33,080 bases of DNA. It comes from Gemmatimonadetes bacterium 13_1_20CM_4_69_16. GTDB lineage: Bacteria; Gemmatimonadota; Gemmatimonadetes; Gemmatimonadales; GWC2-71-9. Of the stretch, positions 17,255 through 26,272 are shown piece by piece; the stretch's first letter is position 1, and each line of letters opens with the position of its first letter. The stretch is taken from the NCBI GenBank assembly GCA_001919865.1, contig MNIR01000045.1, positions 5,905 to 38,984 on the forward strand, read 5' to 3'. Below the pieces are notes generated by a model. The model worked only from the letters and a program-made list of their open reading frames with translations. It was not told the origin of the DNA and did not search any database. The position numbers and the translations under genes were made by a program.

Positions 17255-17904
17255 GACTGCGCTGGGCCGAACCCCTGGCTGCGCACCTGGGCGCGGCGCT
17301 GCTCGGCCTGCTCGCCGCCACGTGGCGCTACAAGGTGCGCGGTTGGGAACACGTGGAAGCGGCGCACGGCCGCCGGCGACCGATCGTCTATGTGCTGTGG
17401 CACAGCCGGATCCTGCCACTGCTGTACTCGCGGCGCGGCGAAGGGATGGCGCTGCTCATCAGTCGTCACCGTGACGGTGGCCACCTGACCGAGCTGTCTG
17501 AACGGTGGGGGTATCGCGTCGTCCGCGGCTCCTCCAAGCGCGGCGGTGAAGCCGGGCTGCTCGGTCTGGTGCGGCACCTGCGCGACGGCGCGGAAGTCGC
17601 CCTCACGCCCGACGGCCCGCGCGGGCCGGCGGAACGCGTGAAACCCGGCGCACTCGCCGCTGCCCATCACGCTGACGCCCTGGTCATCGCCGCGGGTGCT
17701 CGGGCGTCGTCCGCGTGGTGGCTCCGTTCCTGGGACCGCTTCTGTGTTCCGAAGCCGTTCGCGGCGGTCGAGGTCGTTTACAGCGCGCCGTTCACGGTGG
17801 GGGAGGGGAAGGACGGACTGCGGCGCGGTGTCGCGGACGCCGAGCGGGCGCTCCGCGAGGTCACGTACGGCCCGGAAGGGGGAAGCGGGGAGAGGGAAGG
17901 GTGA
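17251..17904 (+). CDS. DUF374-family lysophospholipid-like acyltransferase, candidate lipid A late acyltransferase
   Basis: The 217 residues have an N-terminal hydrophobic stretch (about 8-24), VLWHSRILPLLY with the HxxxxL-type catalytic region, RGSSKRGGEAGL and LTPDGPRGP, the DUF374 signatures. As I recall, LpxJ of Helicobacter and relatives, a lipid A secondary acyltransferase unrelated in sequence to LpxL, belongs to DUF374. Placement between lpxB and lpxK supports a lipid A role here, and no LpxL-type gene is visible. The C-terminal tail GPEGGSGEREG is encoded by a G-run island and looks added on. The GTG start overlaps lpxB; lpxK starts on the stop codon. Confidence 0.82.
   Translation: MRLRWAEPLAAHLGAALLGLLAATWRYKVRGWEHVEAAHGRRRPIVYVLWHSRILPLLYSRRGEGMALLISRHRDGGHLTELSERWGYRVVRGSSKRGGEAGLLGLVRHLRDGAEVALTPDGPRGPAERVKPGALAAAHHADALVIAAGARASSAWWLRSWDRFCVPKPFAAVEVVYSAPFTVGEGKDGLRRGVADAERALREVTYGPEGGSGEREG
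17875..17901 (+). repeat. G-run-rich purine island at the DUF374/lpxK junction
   Basis: A purine-only stretch, apart from one C, with five G-runs; it includes AAGCGGGGAGAGGGAAGGG. It encodes the last residues of the acyltransferase and ends on the lpxK GTG, where it also serves as the only Shine-Dalgarno-like sequence. It is similar to the islands at 11997-12060 and 21241-21266. Confidence 0.65.
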
Positions 17905-18926
17905 GCGGTGCTCGCGTCGCGCCATGGCTGTGGGGGACCAACTCCGTCGCGCGCGTGGTGCGGCTCGCGCTCGTGCCATTCGCACTCGTGTACGGCGCGA
18001 TGATGCGGCTCCGAGCTGGTCTTTACCGCCGCGCTGTGCTGAAAGCCACGCGGCTCCCCTTGCCGGCCGTCGCCGTGGGGAATCTCTCGGTGGGCGGGAC
18101 CGGCAAGACGCCGCTCGCGGCTTGGATCGCCCGCCGCTACGCTGGGCGCGGCCGCGTCCCCGGCATTCTGCTGCGTGGCTACGGCGGGGACGAGCCGCTG
18201 GTGCATCGCCGGCTCGCCCCTGACGCCGTGGTCGTGGCGGATCCGAATCGCGTCGCGGGGGCCGAGCGGGCCCGGGCGGCGGGCGCGGACATCCTGGTGT
18301 TGGACGATGCCTTCCAGCTGCTGTCGGTGGCGCGCGATCTGAACATCGCGGTGGTCAGCGCCGAGAGCATCGCCGGCTCCCCCTGGCCCCTCCCGGCGGG
18401 TCCGTGGCGCGAACGGTGGGACGCACTGGCGCGAGCCGACGTGATCGTGGTGACCCGGAAGCGCGTGCCCGCGGCGGTGGCGGACCGGCTCGCCGACCGG
18501 CTGGCGCAGCGCCGGGCGGGAAGCCCGATTTGCGTGGCCCACCTGGCGGTCGGCGCGCTCGAGGGGATGGAGTCCGGTACCCGGCGGGAGCTGCGCCTGC
18601 TCGCAGGCCGCCGCGTCCTGGCCGCCGCGGGGATCGCGGATCCGGAGAGCTTCGCGGCGCAGCTCGCAGCCGTCGGCGCCGTCGTGCAACTCCAAGCGTA
18701 TCAAGACCATCACCCCTACGGCGCGGCCGACGTCGCCCGCCTGGTGCGGGCCTCCGCCGGGGCGGATTATGTTGTAGTCACTGAGAAGGACGCCGTGAAG
18801 CTCCGCGGCCGGTGGCCGAGGGACACCCCCGAGCCCCTGGTCGCGGGGCTTGCGGTCCGGTGGGAACGCAATGGCGGGGTGCTGGAGCAGGCTCTGGATG
18901 CCGTGCTTCCCCGATTCCCACGCTGA
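17901..18926 (+). CDS. lpxK: Tetraacyldisaccharide 4'-kinase LpxK
   Basis: Membrane-bound kinase that phosphorylates the lipid A disaccharide at the 4' position. It has 341 residues, with a hydrophobic N-terminal segment (about 20-35), the P-loop VGNLSVGGTGKTPLA, LLRGYGGDE, LDDAFQ in place of the usual DDGFQH, and YQDHHPYGAADV near the end, followed by VVTEKDAVKL. The histidine that normally follows DDGFQ is leucine here (DDAFQLLS), an unusual change in a strongly conserved motif. The GTG at 17901 overlaps the acyltransferase stop by 4 bases; the longer upstream frame is shadow. This is the last gene of the lipid A run, and a 36-base gap follows. Confidence 0.92.
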   Translation: MSGARVAPWLWGTNSVARVVRLALVPFALVYGAMMRLRAGLYRRAVLKATRLPLPAVAVGNLSVGGTGKTPLAAWIARRYAGRGRVPGILLRGYGGDEPLVHRRLAPDAVVVADPNRVAGAERARAAGADILVLDDAFQLLSVARDLNIAVVSAESIAGSPWPLPAGPWRERWDALARADVIVVTRKRVPAAVADRLADRLAQRRAGSPICVAHLAVGALEGMESGTRRELRLLAGRRVLAAAGIADPESFAAQLAAVGAVVQLQAYQDHHPYGAADVARLVRASAGADYVVVTEKDAVKLRGRWPRDTPEPLVAGLAVRWERNGGVLEQALDAVLPRFPR

Positions 18927-18962
18927 AGCCCGAGCTCGGCGAGACACTGCCGTGAAGGACCC

Positions 18963-20269
<1,307 letters not shown>

Positions 20270-20270
<1 letters not shown>

Positions 20271-20695
20271 TGCGTTATCGCGTCGTTGCGGTGGGCCGCG
20301 TGCGGGACGCGGCACTCCGGGCGGCGTGTGACGACTATCTCGAGCGGCTGCGACGCTATACGAAGGTGGAGGAGCGGGAAGTGAAGGACGAGGCGCGAAT
20401 CCTCGAGGCGATTCCCGAGGGCTCGCGCCTCGTCGCGCTGTCGGAGCAGGGGGACCAGTGGACGTCGGGCCAGCTGGCGGACTGGACGGCCCGCTGGGAA
20501 ATGGACGGGCGCGACGTGACGTTCGCGATCGGCGGCGCGGCGGCGCTGCCGCCACCCCTGCTGCGCCAGGCGGAGCGGGTTTGGAGTTTGTCGCGCCTCA
20601 CCTTCCCGCACGAGCTGGCCCGGGTCGTGCTGTACGAGCAGCTGTATCGAGCCTACACCATCCGTCGGGGGGAACCGTACCATCGGGGACCCTGA
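20270..20695 (+). CDS. rlmH: 23S rRNA (pseudouridine1915-N3)-methyltransferase RlmH
   Basis: SPOUT methyltransferase acting on pseudouridine 1915 of 23S rRNA in helix 69 of the assembled ribosome. The 141 residues contain the SPOUT C-terminal knot: FAIGGAAALPPPLL (the cofactor loop, with alanine where a second glycine is usual), WSLSRLTFPHELARVVLYEQLYRA and a terminal GEPYHRGP. E. coli RlmH has 155 residues. The ATG at 20270 overlaps the gdhA stop; the upstream extension of the frame is shadow. Confidence 0.93.
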
Positions 20696-20696
20696 G

Positions 20697-21257
20697 CTGA
20701 CGGCGTCGGACCGGGCTGCGCTGCTCCGGTTGGCACGCGCCACCCTGGTGGCCCACCTCACCGGCCGGCCGCTGCCGCCCATCCCGGACGTGCCCGGGGC
20801 GGCGCTGCAGCGCGGGGCGTTCGTCACGCTCACGCAGGGTGGGGCGCTACGCGGCTGCATCGGCCACATCGCGGACGAGCGGCCGCTCGGCGACGTCGTA
20901 CGCGAGATGACCGTAGCCGCGGCGCGGGACGACCCGCGCTTCGCGCCGGTGGCACCGGACGAGCTTCCCGACCTCGTGCTCGAGATCTCGGTATTGCTGC
21001 CTGCTGCTCCGCTCGCGACGACGCCGCTGGATCCGAGCGGCATCGTGGTCGGCCGCGACGGCCTGATCGTGCGCCGCGGCCGCCACGTCGGCCTGCTGCT
21101 GCCCCAGGTGGCGACCGAGTATCATTGGGAGCCCGAGGCGTTCCTGGCGGCGACGTGCCGCAAGGCCGGGCTCCCGCCCCACGCGTGGCGGGAACCGGGT
21201 ACCGAGGTGCTCGCCTTTCAAGCGGACGTGTTCGGAGAAACCGGGGAAGGGGGATAG
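20697..21257 (+). CDS. AMMECR1 domain protein (AmmeMemoRadiSam protein A-like)
   Basis: The protein has the AMMECR1 hallmark LRGCIGHI and the following segments VREMTVAAARDDPRF and LEISVL, and ends near HAWREPGTEVLAFQADVF. The biochemical role of the family is not settled; in many bacteria it occurs with Memo-like and radical SAM partners, neither of which is here. The only ordinary start in frame is TTG 20730, but the family's first helix (LTASDRAALLRLAR) lies upstream of it. Better-fitting starts are CTG 20697, one base after the rlmH stop, or ATC 20682, seven bases after GGGGGGAA. The end is firm; the start is open. The C-terminal tail GETGEGG is encoded by a G-run island. Confidence 0.82.
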   Translation: MTASDRAALLRLARATLVAHLTGRPLPPIPDVPGAALQRGAFVTLTQGGALRGCIGHIADERPLGDVVREMTVAAARDDPRFAPVAPDELPDLVLEISVLLPAAPLATTPLDPSGIVVGRDGLIVRRGRHVGLLLPQVATEYHWEPEAFLAATCRKAGLPPHAWREPGTEVLAFQADVFGETGEGG

Positions 21258-21266
21258 GGCAAGGGT
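21241..21266 (+). repeat. G-run-rich purine island at the AMMECR1/bshC junction
   Basis: The stretch reads CCGGGGAAGGGGGATAGGG and then CAAGGG, and runs into the bshC GTG at 21265. It covers the stop TAG of the AMMECR1 gene and is the only ribosome-binding-like sequence for bshC. The core CGGGGAAGGG is shared with the island at 11997-12060. Confidence 0.65.
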
Positions 21267-22692
21267 GATCCCGCGTATCGTGCCCACGCCCATCGCGGCG
21301 CTGGAGCTGCCCACCCAGCCAGCAACGCCACGCCGGGTCGCGGCGAGCGTGCTTGGGGCGGTGTTGCCCGGCCCGGGACGCGACAAGCTGGCGGGCGGCG
21401 AGGTGCTGGCCGTCACGACGGGCCAGCAGCCCGGCCTGTTCACCGGCCCGCTCTACACGATCTACAAGGCGCTATCGGTGATTGCGCTCGCCCGACGGCT
21501 CGAGCGCGATCGAGGCGTCCGCGTGGTGCCCGTGTTCTGGGTGGCGGGGGACGACCACGACTTCGCGGAAGCCAATCACGCGACGTTTCTGAATACGGGC
21601 GGCGACCTCGCGCGCATCGTGCTGCGCGAGCGTCCAGCGGAAGCGCCGCTCCTGCCCCTGGCGCGGGAGCGTGGTGGTGACGAAATCCGCGCGGCGTTGG
21701 AACAGCTCAAGGCCGGGACCCCCGACACCGAGTTCAAGACGGACGTGCTGCGCTGGCTCGAAACGGCGTACCGGCCCGAGGCCACGCTCGCCGACGCGTG
21801 TGCCGAGGCCTTGAACGCGCTGCTCGGATCGCAGGGACTGGCGGTGTTCCGCGCCCACGACCGCGGCGCCAAGCAGGCGGCCGCGCCGTGGGTGCTGCGG
21901 GGGCTCGACCACACCTTGGCCGACGGCTACACGCCCGTATTCGTCGAGGCCGCCCAGGGACGGGACCGGCTGGAACCGAACGGCGACGCCTACCGCACGC
22001 GGCGCAGTGGGGAGCGATTCACGCGTGCGGATCTCGCAGGGGTGGCGCGCGAAGCCCCGGAGCGTCTCTCGCCCAACGTACTGCTGCGTCCGGTGATTGA
22101 GGCGGCGCTGCTGCCGACGGTCGCGTACGCGGGCGGCCCGGCCGAGCTCAAGTACCTGCCCGAAGCCGCGCCGTTGTACCAGTCGCTCGGCGTCGCCCCC
22201 CAGGCGCCCGTGCCGCGCTGGTCCGGAGTGATGGTGGAAGGCCGTGTGGAGAAGCTGATGGAGCGGCACCGGCTCGACCTGACGGCGTTCGCTGGGCAGC
22301 CGGGGGAGCTCGAGGCGCGCCTGGTGCGGGACGAGCTGCCACCCGAAGCGGTGGCGACGCTCACGACGCTGCGACAGGGGATCGAGGAGCAATACGGCCG
22401 GCTGCTCGAGTCGGTGACGAAAATCGATCCGACGCTGGAGCGCACCGTGCAGTCCGCCCGGAACGCCGCCCTCTCGGGTGCACAGGCGATCGAGAAGAAG
22501 CTCATCGCCAGCCTGAAGCGACTCGAGGGCGAGACCCTGGTGCGCCAGATCGCGCGCGCGCGGGCCGTCGTGTACCCCGAGGGACAGCCTCAAGAGCGCG
22601 TGCTCACGCTCGCCTCGTTCCTGATCCGCTACGGCCCCGGTTTGCTCGACGCACTGGCGCGCGAGGTGGCGCGCTGGGCGGACGCTCCGTAG
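21265..22692 (+). CDS. bshC: Bacillithiol biosynthesis cysteine-adding enzyme BshC
   Basis: Proposed last step of bacillithiol synthesis, adding cysteine to glucosaminyl-malate. The family signatures are VTTGQQPGLFTGPLYTIYK (from about residue 50) and VFWVAGDDHDFAEAN; a C-terminal coiled coil and RALVxPxGxPQER-like block (VVYPEGQPQERVLTL) complete it. At 475 residues it is shorter than B. subtilis BshC (about 540). The missing part is at the N-terminus, where the TGQQ block comes about 40-45 residues early. There is no room upstream for more, because the AMMECR1 gene and a G-run island adjoin. Other bacillithiol genes (bshA, bshB) are not in the window. The start is GTG. Confidence 0.9.
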   Translation: MIPRIVPTPIAALELPTQPATPRRVAASVLGAVLPGPGRDKLAGGEVLAVTTGQQPGLFTGPLYTIYKALSVIALARRLERDRGVRVVPVFWVAGDDHDFAEANHATFLNTGGDLARIVLRERPAEAPLLPLARERGGDEIRAALEQLKAGTPDTEFKTDVLRWLETAYRPEATLADACAEALNALLGSQGLAVFRAHDRGAKQAAAPWVLRGLDHTLADGYTPVFVEAAQGRDRLEPNGDAYRTRRSGERFTRADLAGVAREAPERLSPNVLLRPVIEAALLPTVAYAGGPAELKYLPEAAPLYQSLGVAPQAPVPRWSGVMVEGRVEKLMERHRLDLTAFAGQPGELEARLVRDELPPEAVATLTTLRQGIEEQYGRLLESVTKIDPTLERTVQSARNAALSGAQAIEKKLIASLKRLEGETLVRQIARARAVVYPEGQPQERVLTLASFLIRYGPGLLDALAREVARWADAP

Positions 22693-22702
22693 AATCCTGT
22701 CC

Positions 22703-22966
22703 ATGTGGATCTTTGTCATCGTGCTCGTCATCGCTTTAATGATTCCGATTACGGCGATCCTGCTCGACTCGCCGCTCGGCCGGTCGATGGCGCGTCGCCT
22801 GGAAGGGCAGGGTGAGGGGGGGGCGGGGGGCGTGCGGGAGCTGGAGCGGCGCGTCGAGGCGCTCGAGACCGATATCTCAGATCTGACCCGGTCCGTGACC
22901 GGGATGCGGGAGGAGATCCAGTTCGTCCAGCGGTTGTTGGAAGACCCCAAGAAGAAGCGCACTTGA
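22703..22966 (+). CDS. Small membrane protein with C-terminal coiled coil, function unknown
   Basis: The 87 residues consist of one N-terminal membrane segment (about 2-22, WIFVIVLVIALMIPITAILL), a glycine-rich hinge encoded by G-runs (22816-22830), and a heptad-like helix (about 43-80, LERRVEALETDISDLTRSV) ending in charged KKKRT. The layout resembles small envelope-stress proteins such as PspB, but I see no sequence match strong enough to name it. It lies 10 bases after bshC and overlaps the start of the broken murJ by 4 bases. Coding potential is supported by position and composition. Confidence 0.7.
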   Translation: MWIFVIVLVIALMIPITAILLDSPLGRSMARRLEGQGEGGAGGVRELERRVEALETDISDLTRSVTGMREEIQFVQRLLEDPKKKRT

Positions 22967-24398
22967 CGTCGCCGGAGCCGACCGGCGGGGGGGGGCGCCA
23001 GGCGGCCCAGGTGGCTGCCGGAATTTTCCTGACGCGCGTGCTCGGCTACGTGCGCGAGCGCGTATTCGCGCACTACTTCGGCAACGACAGATCCTCGGAT
23101 TGCTGCTGCTGGCATCCGGTGTGCTCGCCCTCCTCGGGATCGGCTTCGCCCCCGCGATCACGACGCTGATCGCCAAGGGGTTCGACGAGCCGCGGCGCCA
23201 GCTCACGATCACGCTGGTGCGCGTGCTGTTTCCCATGACCGGGCTCATGGTCGTGTCTGCCTGGTGTCTCGGGATCCTCAACACCCATCGGCGATTCTTT
23301 CTGCCCTACGCGGCGCCGGCGCTGTGGAACGTCGCGGGGATCGTCGCGATGGCGGCCGCGGGAACCTGGTTCGCGAATCGGGCGCTCCCGCTCGACGCCC
23401 AGCTGCACCGGCTGTCGCTCGCCCTCGCGTGGGGGACGGTGGCAGGCAGCCTGCTCCAGATCGCGGTGCAATTGCCGGCGTGCTGGCGCCTACTCCACGG
23501 GATCGCGTTGCGACTCTCGCTCGCTCCCGAGGGGGTGCGCAGCGTGCTCGTCGCCTGGGTGCCGCTGCTGCTGGGCGCCGGGGTGGCGCAGCTGTCGGGT
23601 CTGATCGACACCCTGCTCGGGTCGTTCACGGGGCCGGGCGGGGTATCGGCGCTGGCCTACGCGCAGCTCGTCCAGGTCCTGCCGATCAGTCTGTTCGGGG
23701 CGTCGGTCACGGCGGTCTCGCTCCCGGAGCTGTCGCGCGATGCGGCCGGCGCCGCCCCGAACGAGCAGCTGCGGGCTCGGATCGCGCTCGGGTTCCGGCG
23801 CATCGTGTTCTTCGTCGTGCCGTCGTCCATCGCATGTATCGCCCTCAGTCGAGAGATCGTCGCCGCGTTGTACCAGACCGGCCGCTTCACGGTGGAGGCG
23901 ACCACCCTCGTGGCGAGCGTGCTCATGGCCTACGGGGTGGGCCTGGTGGGCCAGGCGACGGTGAAGCTGTTTGCCTCGGGCTTCTATTCGATGCGTGATA
24001 CTCGCACCCCGGTGAAGATCGCGGCCTTCTCGCTCATCGTCGCCACGGGTCTCGCCTGGGCGCTCATGCGCTGGCTCGGGGCCCCGGGGATCGCGCTCGG
24101 CTCATCGATCGGTGCGTTCGTGAACACCACGCTCCACCTGCGCGACCTGAGCGCGCGAATCGGCAACGTGCTGCGCGGCGCCGACTGGCGGGCGTTCGGG
24201 ATCGCGTTGCTCGGAGCGCTGGTCGCCGGGGCCGCGAGCGTCGGCAGCTCACGGCTCGCGGTGGGCGTCGCTCCCGTGCCGCGCGGGGTTGTCGTGCTGG
24301 GTATCTTTGGGATCGTGTACGCCGCGCTGACGCTGGCGCTCAAGCATCCCGATGCCGTCCGGACATGGCAATCCCTGACCGCCTTTCGCGCGAACTAG
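22963..24398 (+). pseudogene. murJ: Lipid II flippase MurJ, internally deleted and frameshifted
   Basis: MurJ flips the peptidoglycan precursor lipid II across the inner membrane. The first frame (TTG or a nearby start at 22963) gives AAQVAAGIFLTRVLGYVRERVFAHYFGND, the MurJ N-terminus, then turns to nonsense and stops at 23169. From about 23091 a second frame gives ILGLLLLASGVLALLGIGF and continues as normal MurJ to 24398, including PVKIAAFSLIV. Compared with E. coli MurJ, about 50 residues are absent at the junction (around 23088-23094), including the RRIFAEG-type segment that carries an essential arginine. The rest looks unmutated. Either a recent deletion or an assembly error is possible. 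The gene end overlaps uvrC by 34 bases. Confidence 0.85.
22987..22995 (+). repeat. G9 homopolymer in the murJ 5' end
   Basis: Nine consecutive G encode three glycines near codon 9 of murJ. Runs of this length are prone to slippage in replication and to indel errors in sequencing. It lies about 95 bases before the murJ lesion, so it cannot itself explain the missing segment. Confidence 0.7.
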
Positions 24399-26173
24399 AC
24401 GCCCTTCCCGACCAACCCGGCGTGTATCTGTGGAAGAACGCCGTGGGCGAGATCCTCTACGTGGGCAAGGCCAAGAGCCTGCGCGCGCGTGTGCCGAGCT
24501 ACTTCGGACCGGAGGCGGACTCGACCCCGGAGCGTGCCGCCCTGGTCGGACACATCGCCGACCTCGAGACCATCATCGTCCCGAGCGAGGCGCAGGCGCT
24601 GCTGCTCGAGAACAACCTCATCAAGGAGCACAAGCCGCGGTTCAACATCCGGCTGACCGACGACAAGAGCTACCCGCGCGTGGCGGTGACCGTCACGGAG
24701 CCGTTCCCCCGCGTGCTGGTGGTGCGACGCGTGAACATTCCCGGCGCGCGCTACTTCGGGCCCTACACCGACGTGGCCACGCTGCGTCAGACGTTGAAGA
24801 TCGTTCGTCGGATCTTCACCGTGCGGTCGTGCCACTGGGACCTGCCCCACGACGCGCCGAATCGGCCCTGCCTGGACTACCACATCGATCGGTGCCGGGC
24901 CCCGTGCGTCGGCTACCAGAGCGAGGCGGACTACCGCCGCATGATCGACGATGTGCTGCTGTTTCTCGAGGGCAAGACGGTCGACGTGCGCACGCGGCTG
25001 CGCGAGCGCATGCACGAAGCGTCCCAGCGGCTCGACTTCGAGCGCGCGGCCCAGCTGCGCGACGCGCTCAAATGGCTGGACCAGGTGGAGCAGCCGCAGG
25101 CGGTGGAGCTCGTGGGCGGCGGGGACGCGGACGCGATCGGGCTGGCGCGTGACGGGGACGACGCCTGCGGCGTCGTGCTGCGCGTGCGGGAGGGCCGGTT
25201 GATCGCCCGCGACTACCGCTTCCTGGAGAACGTGGAGCACGAGGCTGAAGCAACGGTGTTGGCGGCGTTCCTAGTGCGTTGCTACCTGCCGCTCGAAGCG
25301 CGCGCGCGGCACGCATTGCTGCCGTTCGCGCCGGACGACCTCGACGCGCTACAACAGGTGGCACCGGACATCGAGTGGCACGTGCCCCAACGGGGGACCT
25401 TCGCCAAACTCGCCCAGCTCGCCGACCAGAACGCCCGCCATCTGCTCGACAGCCTGAAGATCGAGAGCTTCGACATCGACGAGCGGTCCGCCGATCCGGT
25501 GTTCGCGCTGGGGCGCGACCTCGGTCTCGCGGCCGTCCCGCGTTCGTTCGTCTGCATCGACATCTCGACCAACCAGGGTCGGGATACCGTCGGATCGCTG
25601 GTCTGGTTCGAGGCGGGACGGCCCAAGAAGGCCGAGTACCGTCGCTTCCGCATCCGGGGGGCACCGCAGGACGACTTCGCCGCGGTACACGAAGTCGTCA
25701 CGCGCTACCTGGGTCGCCGCATCAGCGAGGAGAAACCGCTCCCCGATCTCGTGGTCATCGACGGCGGGAAGGGTCAGCTGGGGGCGGCGGTGGACGCGGC
25801 GCGGGCCCTGGGGCAGGAGAAGCTACCGATCGTCAGCCTGGCGAAGCAGCAGGAGGAGGTCTTCTTCCCCGCTCGGCCCGATCCGCTGCAGCTGTCGCGC
25901 CGCAGCCCCTCGCTGAAGCTGCTGCAGCGAGCGCGCGACGAGGCGCACCGCTTCGCCGTGAGCTACAGCCGCCAGCGGCGCGCGCGCCGCACCATCACGT
26001 CCGAGCTACTCACCATCCCCGGCATCGGGCCGAATCGTCGGCGCCTCTTGCTCGAGCGGTTCGGCTCGCTCGCGGGAGTGAAGACCGCGACACCGGCCGA
26101 GATCGGGGCGCTGCCGGGATTCTCGACGACGCTCGCCGAACGAATCCTGGAACGATTAAATGTGCGGCCGTAA
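24365..26173 (+). CDS. uvrC: UvrABC excinuclease subunit C
   Basis: Makes both incisions in nucleotide excision repair. The 602 residues have an N-terminal GIY-YIG nuclease (GVYLWK at 19-24, ILYVG at 30-34), a cysteine-rich segment (RPCLDYHIDRCRAPCVG), and a UVR motif that binds UvrB (about residues 215-240, RLDFERAAQLRDALKWL). The RNase H-like nuclease follows with CIDISTNQG, VVIDGGKGQLG and DEAHRFA, and tandem helix-hairpin-helix motifs (LLTIPGIGPNRRRLLL) end the chain. Length is typical. The ATG at 24365 is the natural family start and lies inside the end of murJ. The 3' end is followed by a REP-like island. Confidence 0.95.
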   Translation: MAIPDRLSRELDALPDQPGVYLWKNAVGEILYVGKAKSLRARVPSYFGPEADSTPERAALVGHIADLETIIVPSEAQALLLENNLIKEHKPRFNIRLTDDKSYPRVAVTVTEPFPRVLVVRRVNIPGARYFGPYTDVATLRQTLKIVRRIFTVRSCHWDLPHDAPNRPCLDYHIDRCRAPCVGYQSEADYRRMIDDVLLFLEGKTVDVRTRLRERMHEASQRLDFERAAQLRDALKWLDQVEQPQAVELVGGGDADAIGLARDGDDACGVVLRVREGRLIARDYRFLENVEHEAEATVLAAFLVRCYLPLEARARHALLPFAPDDLDALQQVAPDIEWHVPQRGTFAKLAQLADQNARHLLDSLKIESFDIDERSADPVFALGRDLGLAAVPRSFVCIDISTNQGRDTVGSLVWFEAGRPKKAEYRRFRIRGAPQDDFAAVHEVVTRYLGRRISEEKPLPDLVVIDGGKGQLGAAVDAARALGQEKLPIVSLAKQQEEVFFPARPDPLQLSRRSPSLKLLQRARDEAHRFAVSYSRQRRARRTITSELLTIPGIGPNRRRLLLERFGSLAGVKTATPAEIGALPGFSTTLAERILERLNVRP

Positions 26174-26182
26174 GTGCGCGAG

Positions 26183-26270
26183 TGAACTCGCGGCTCGGCC
26201 TCAGCCCGTGAACGGGCGGGTCGCACACTCCGCTTCAGCGGACGAAGCCGAGCCGCGGCTTCAGCCGCGC
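26183..26270. repeat. REP-like inverted-repeat island between uvrC and threonine synthase
   Basis: An outer pair of perfect 11-base arms, CGCGGCTCGGC (26189-26199) and GCCGAGCCGCG (26247-26257), encloses two small hairpins. These are GCCCG-TGAA-CGGGC (26204-26217) and CCGC-TTCA-GCGG (26230-26241). A third hairpin, CGCGGC-TTCA-GCCGCG (26254-26269), overlaps the right arm and could form as an alternative. The repeated tetraloop stems are typical of REP elements mobilised by RAYT transposases, though none is in the window. The island could also act as a uvrC transcript end. It ends 3 bases before the TTG of the next gene. Confidence 0.75.
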
Positions 26271-26272
26271 TC

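Noticed and set aside
18927-18962. Promoter between lpxK and gdhA
   Set aside because: Only 36 bases, no convincing -35/-10 pair; the Shine-Dalgarno is all that can be supported.
21472-23115. Minus-strand open frame of 547 codons antisense to bshC
   Set aside because: Shadow of bshC; composition and lack of motifs argue against a gene.
26183-26270. CRISPR repeat or tRNA-like structure
   Set aside because: Only one island with unequal hairpins; no regular repeat-spacer units and no tRNA cloverleaf or CCA-arm pattern.
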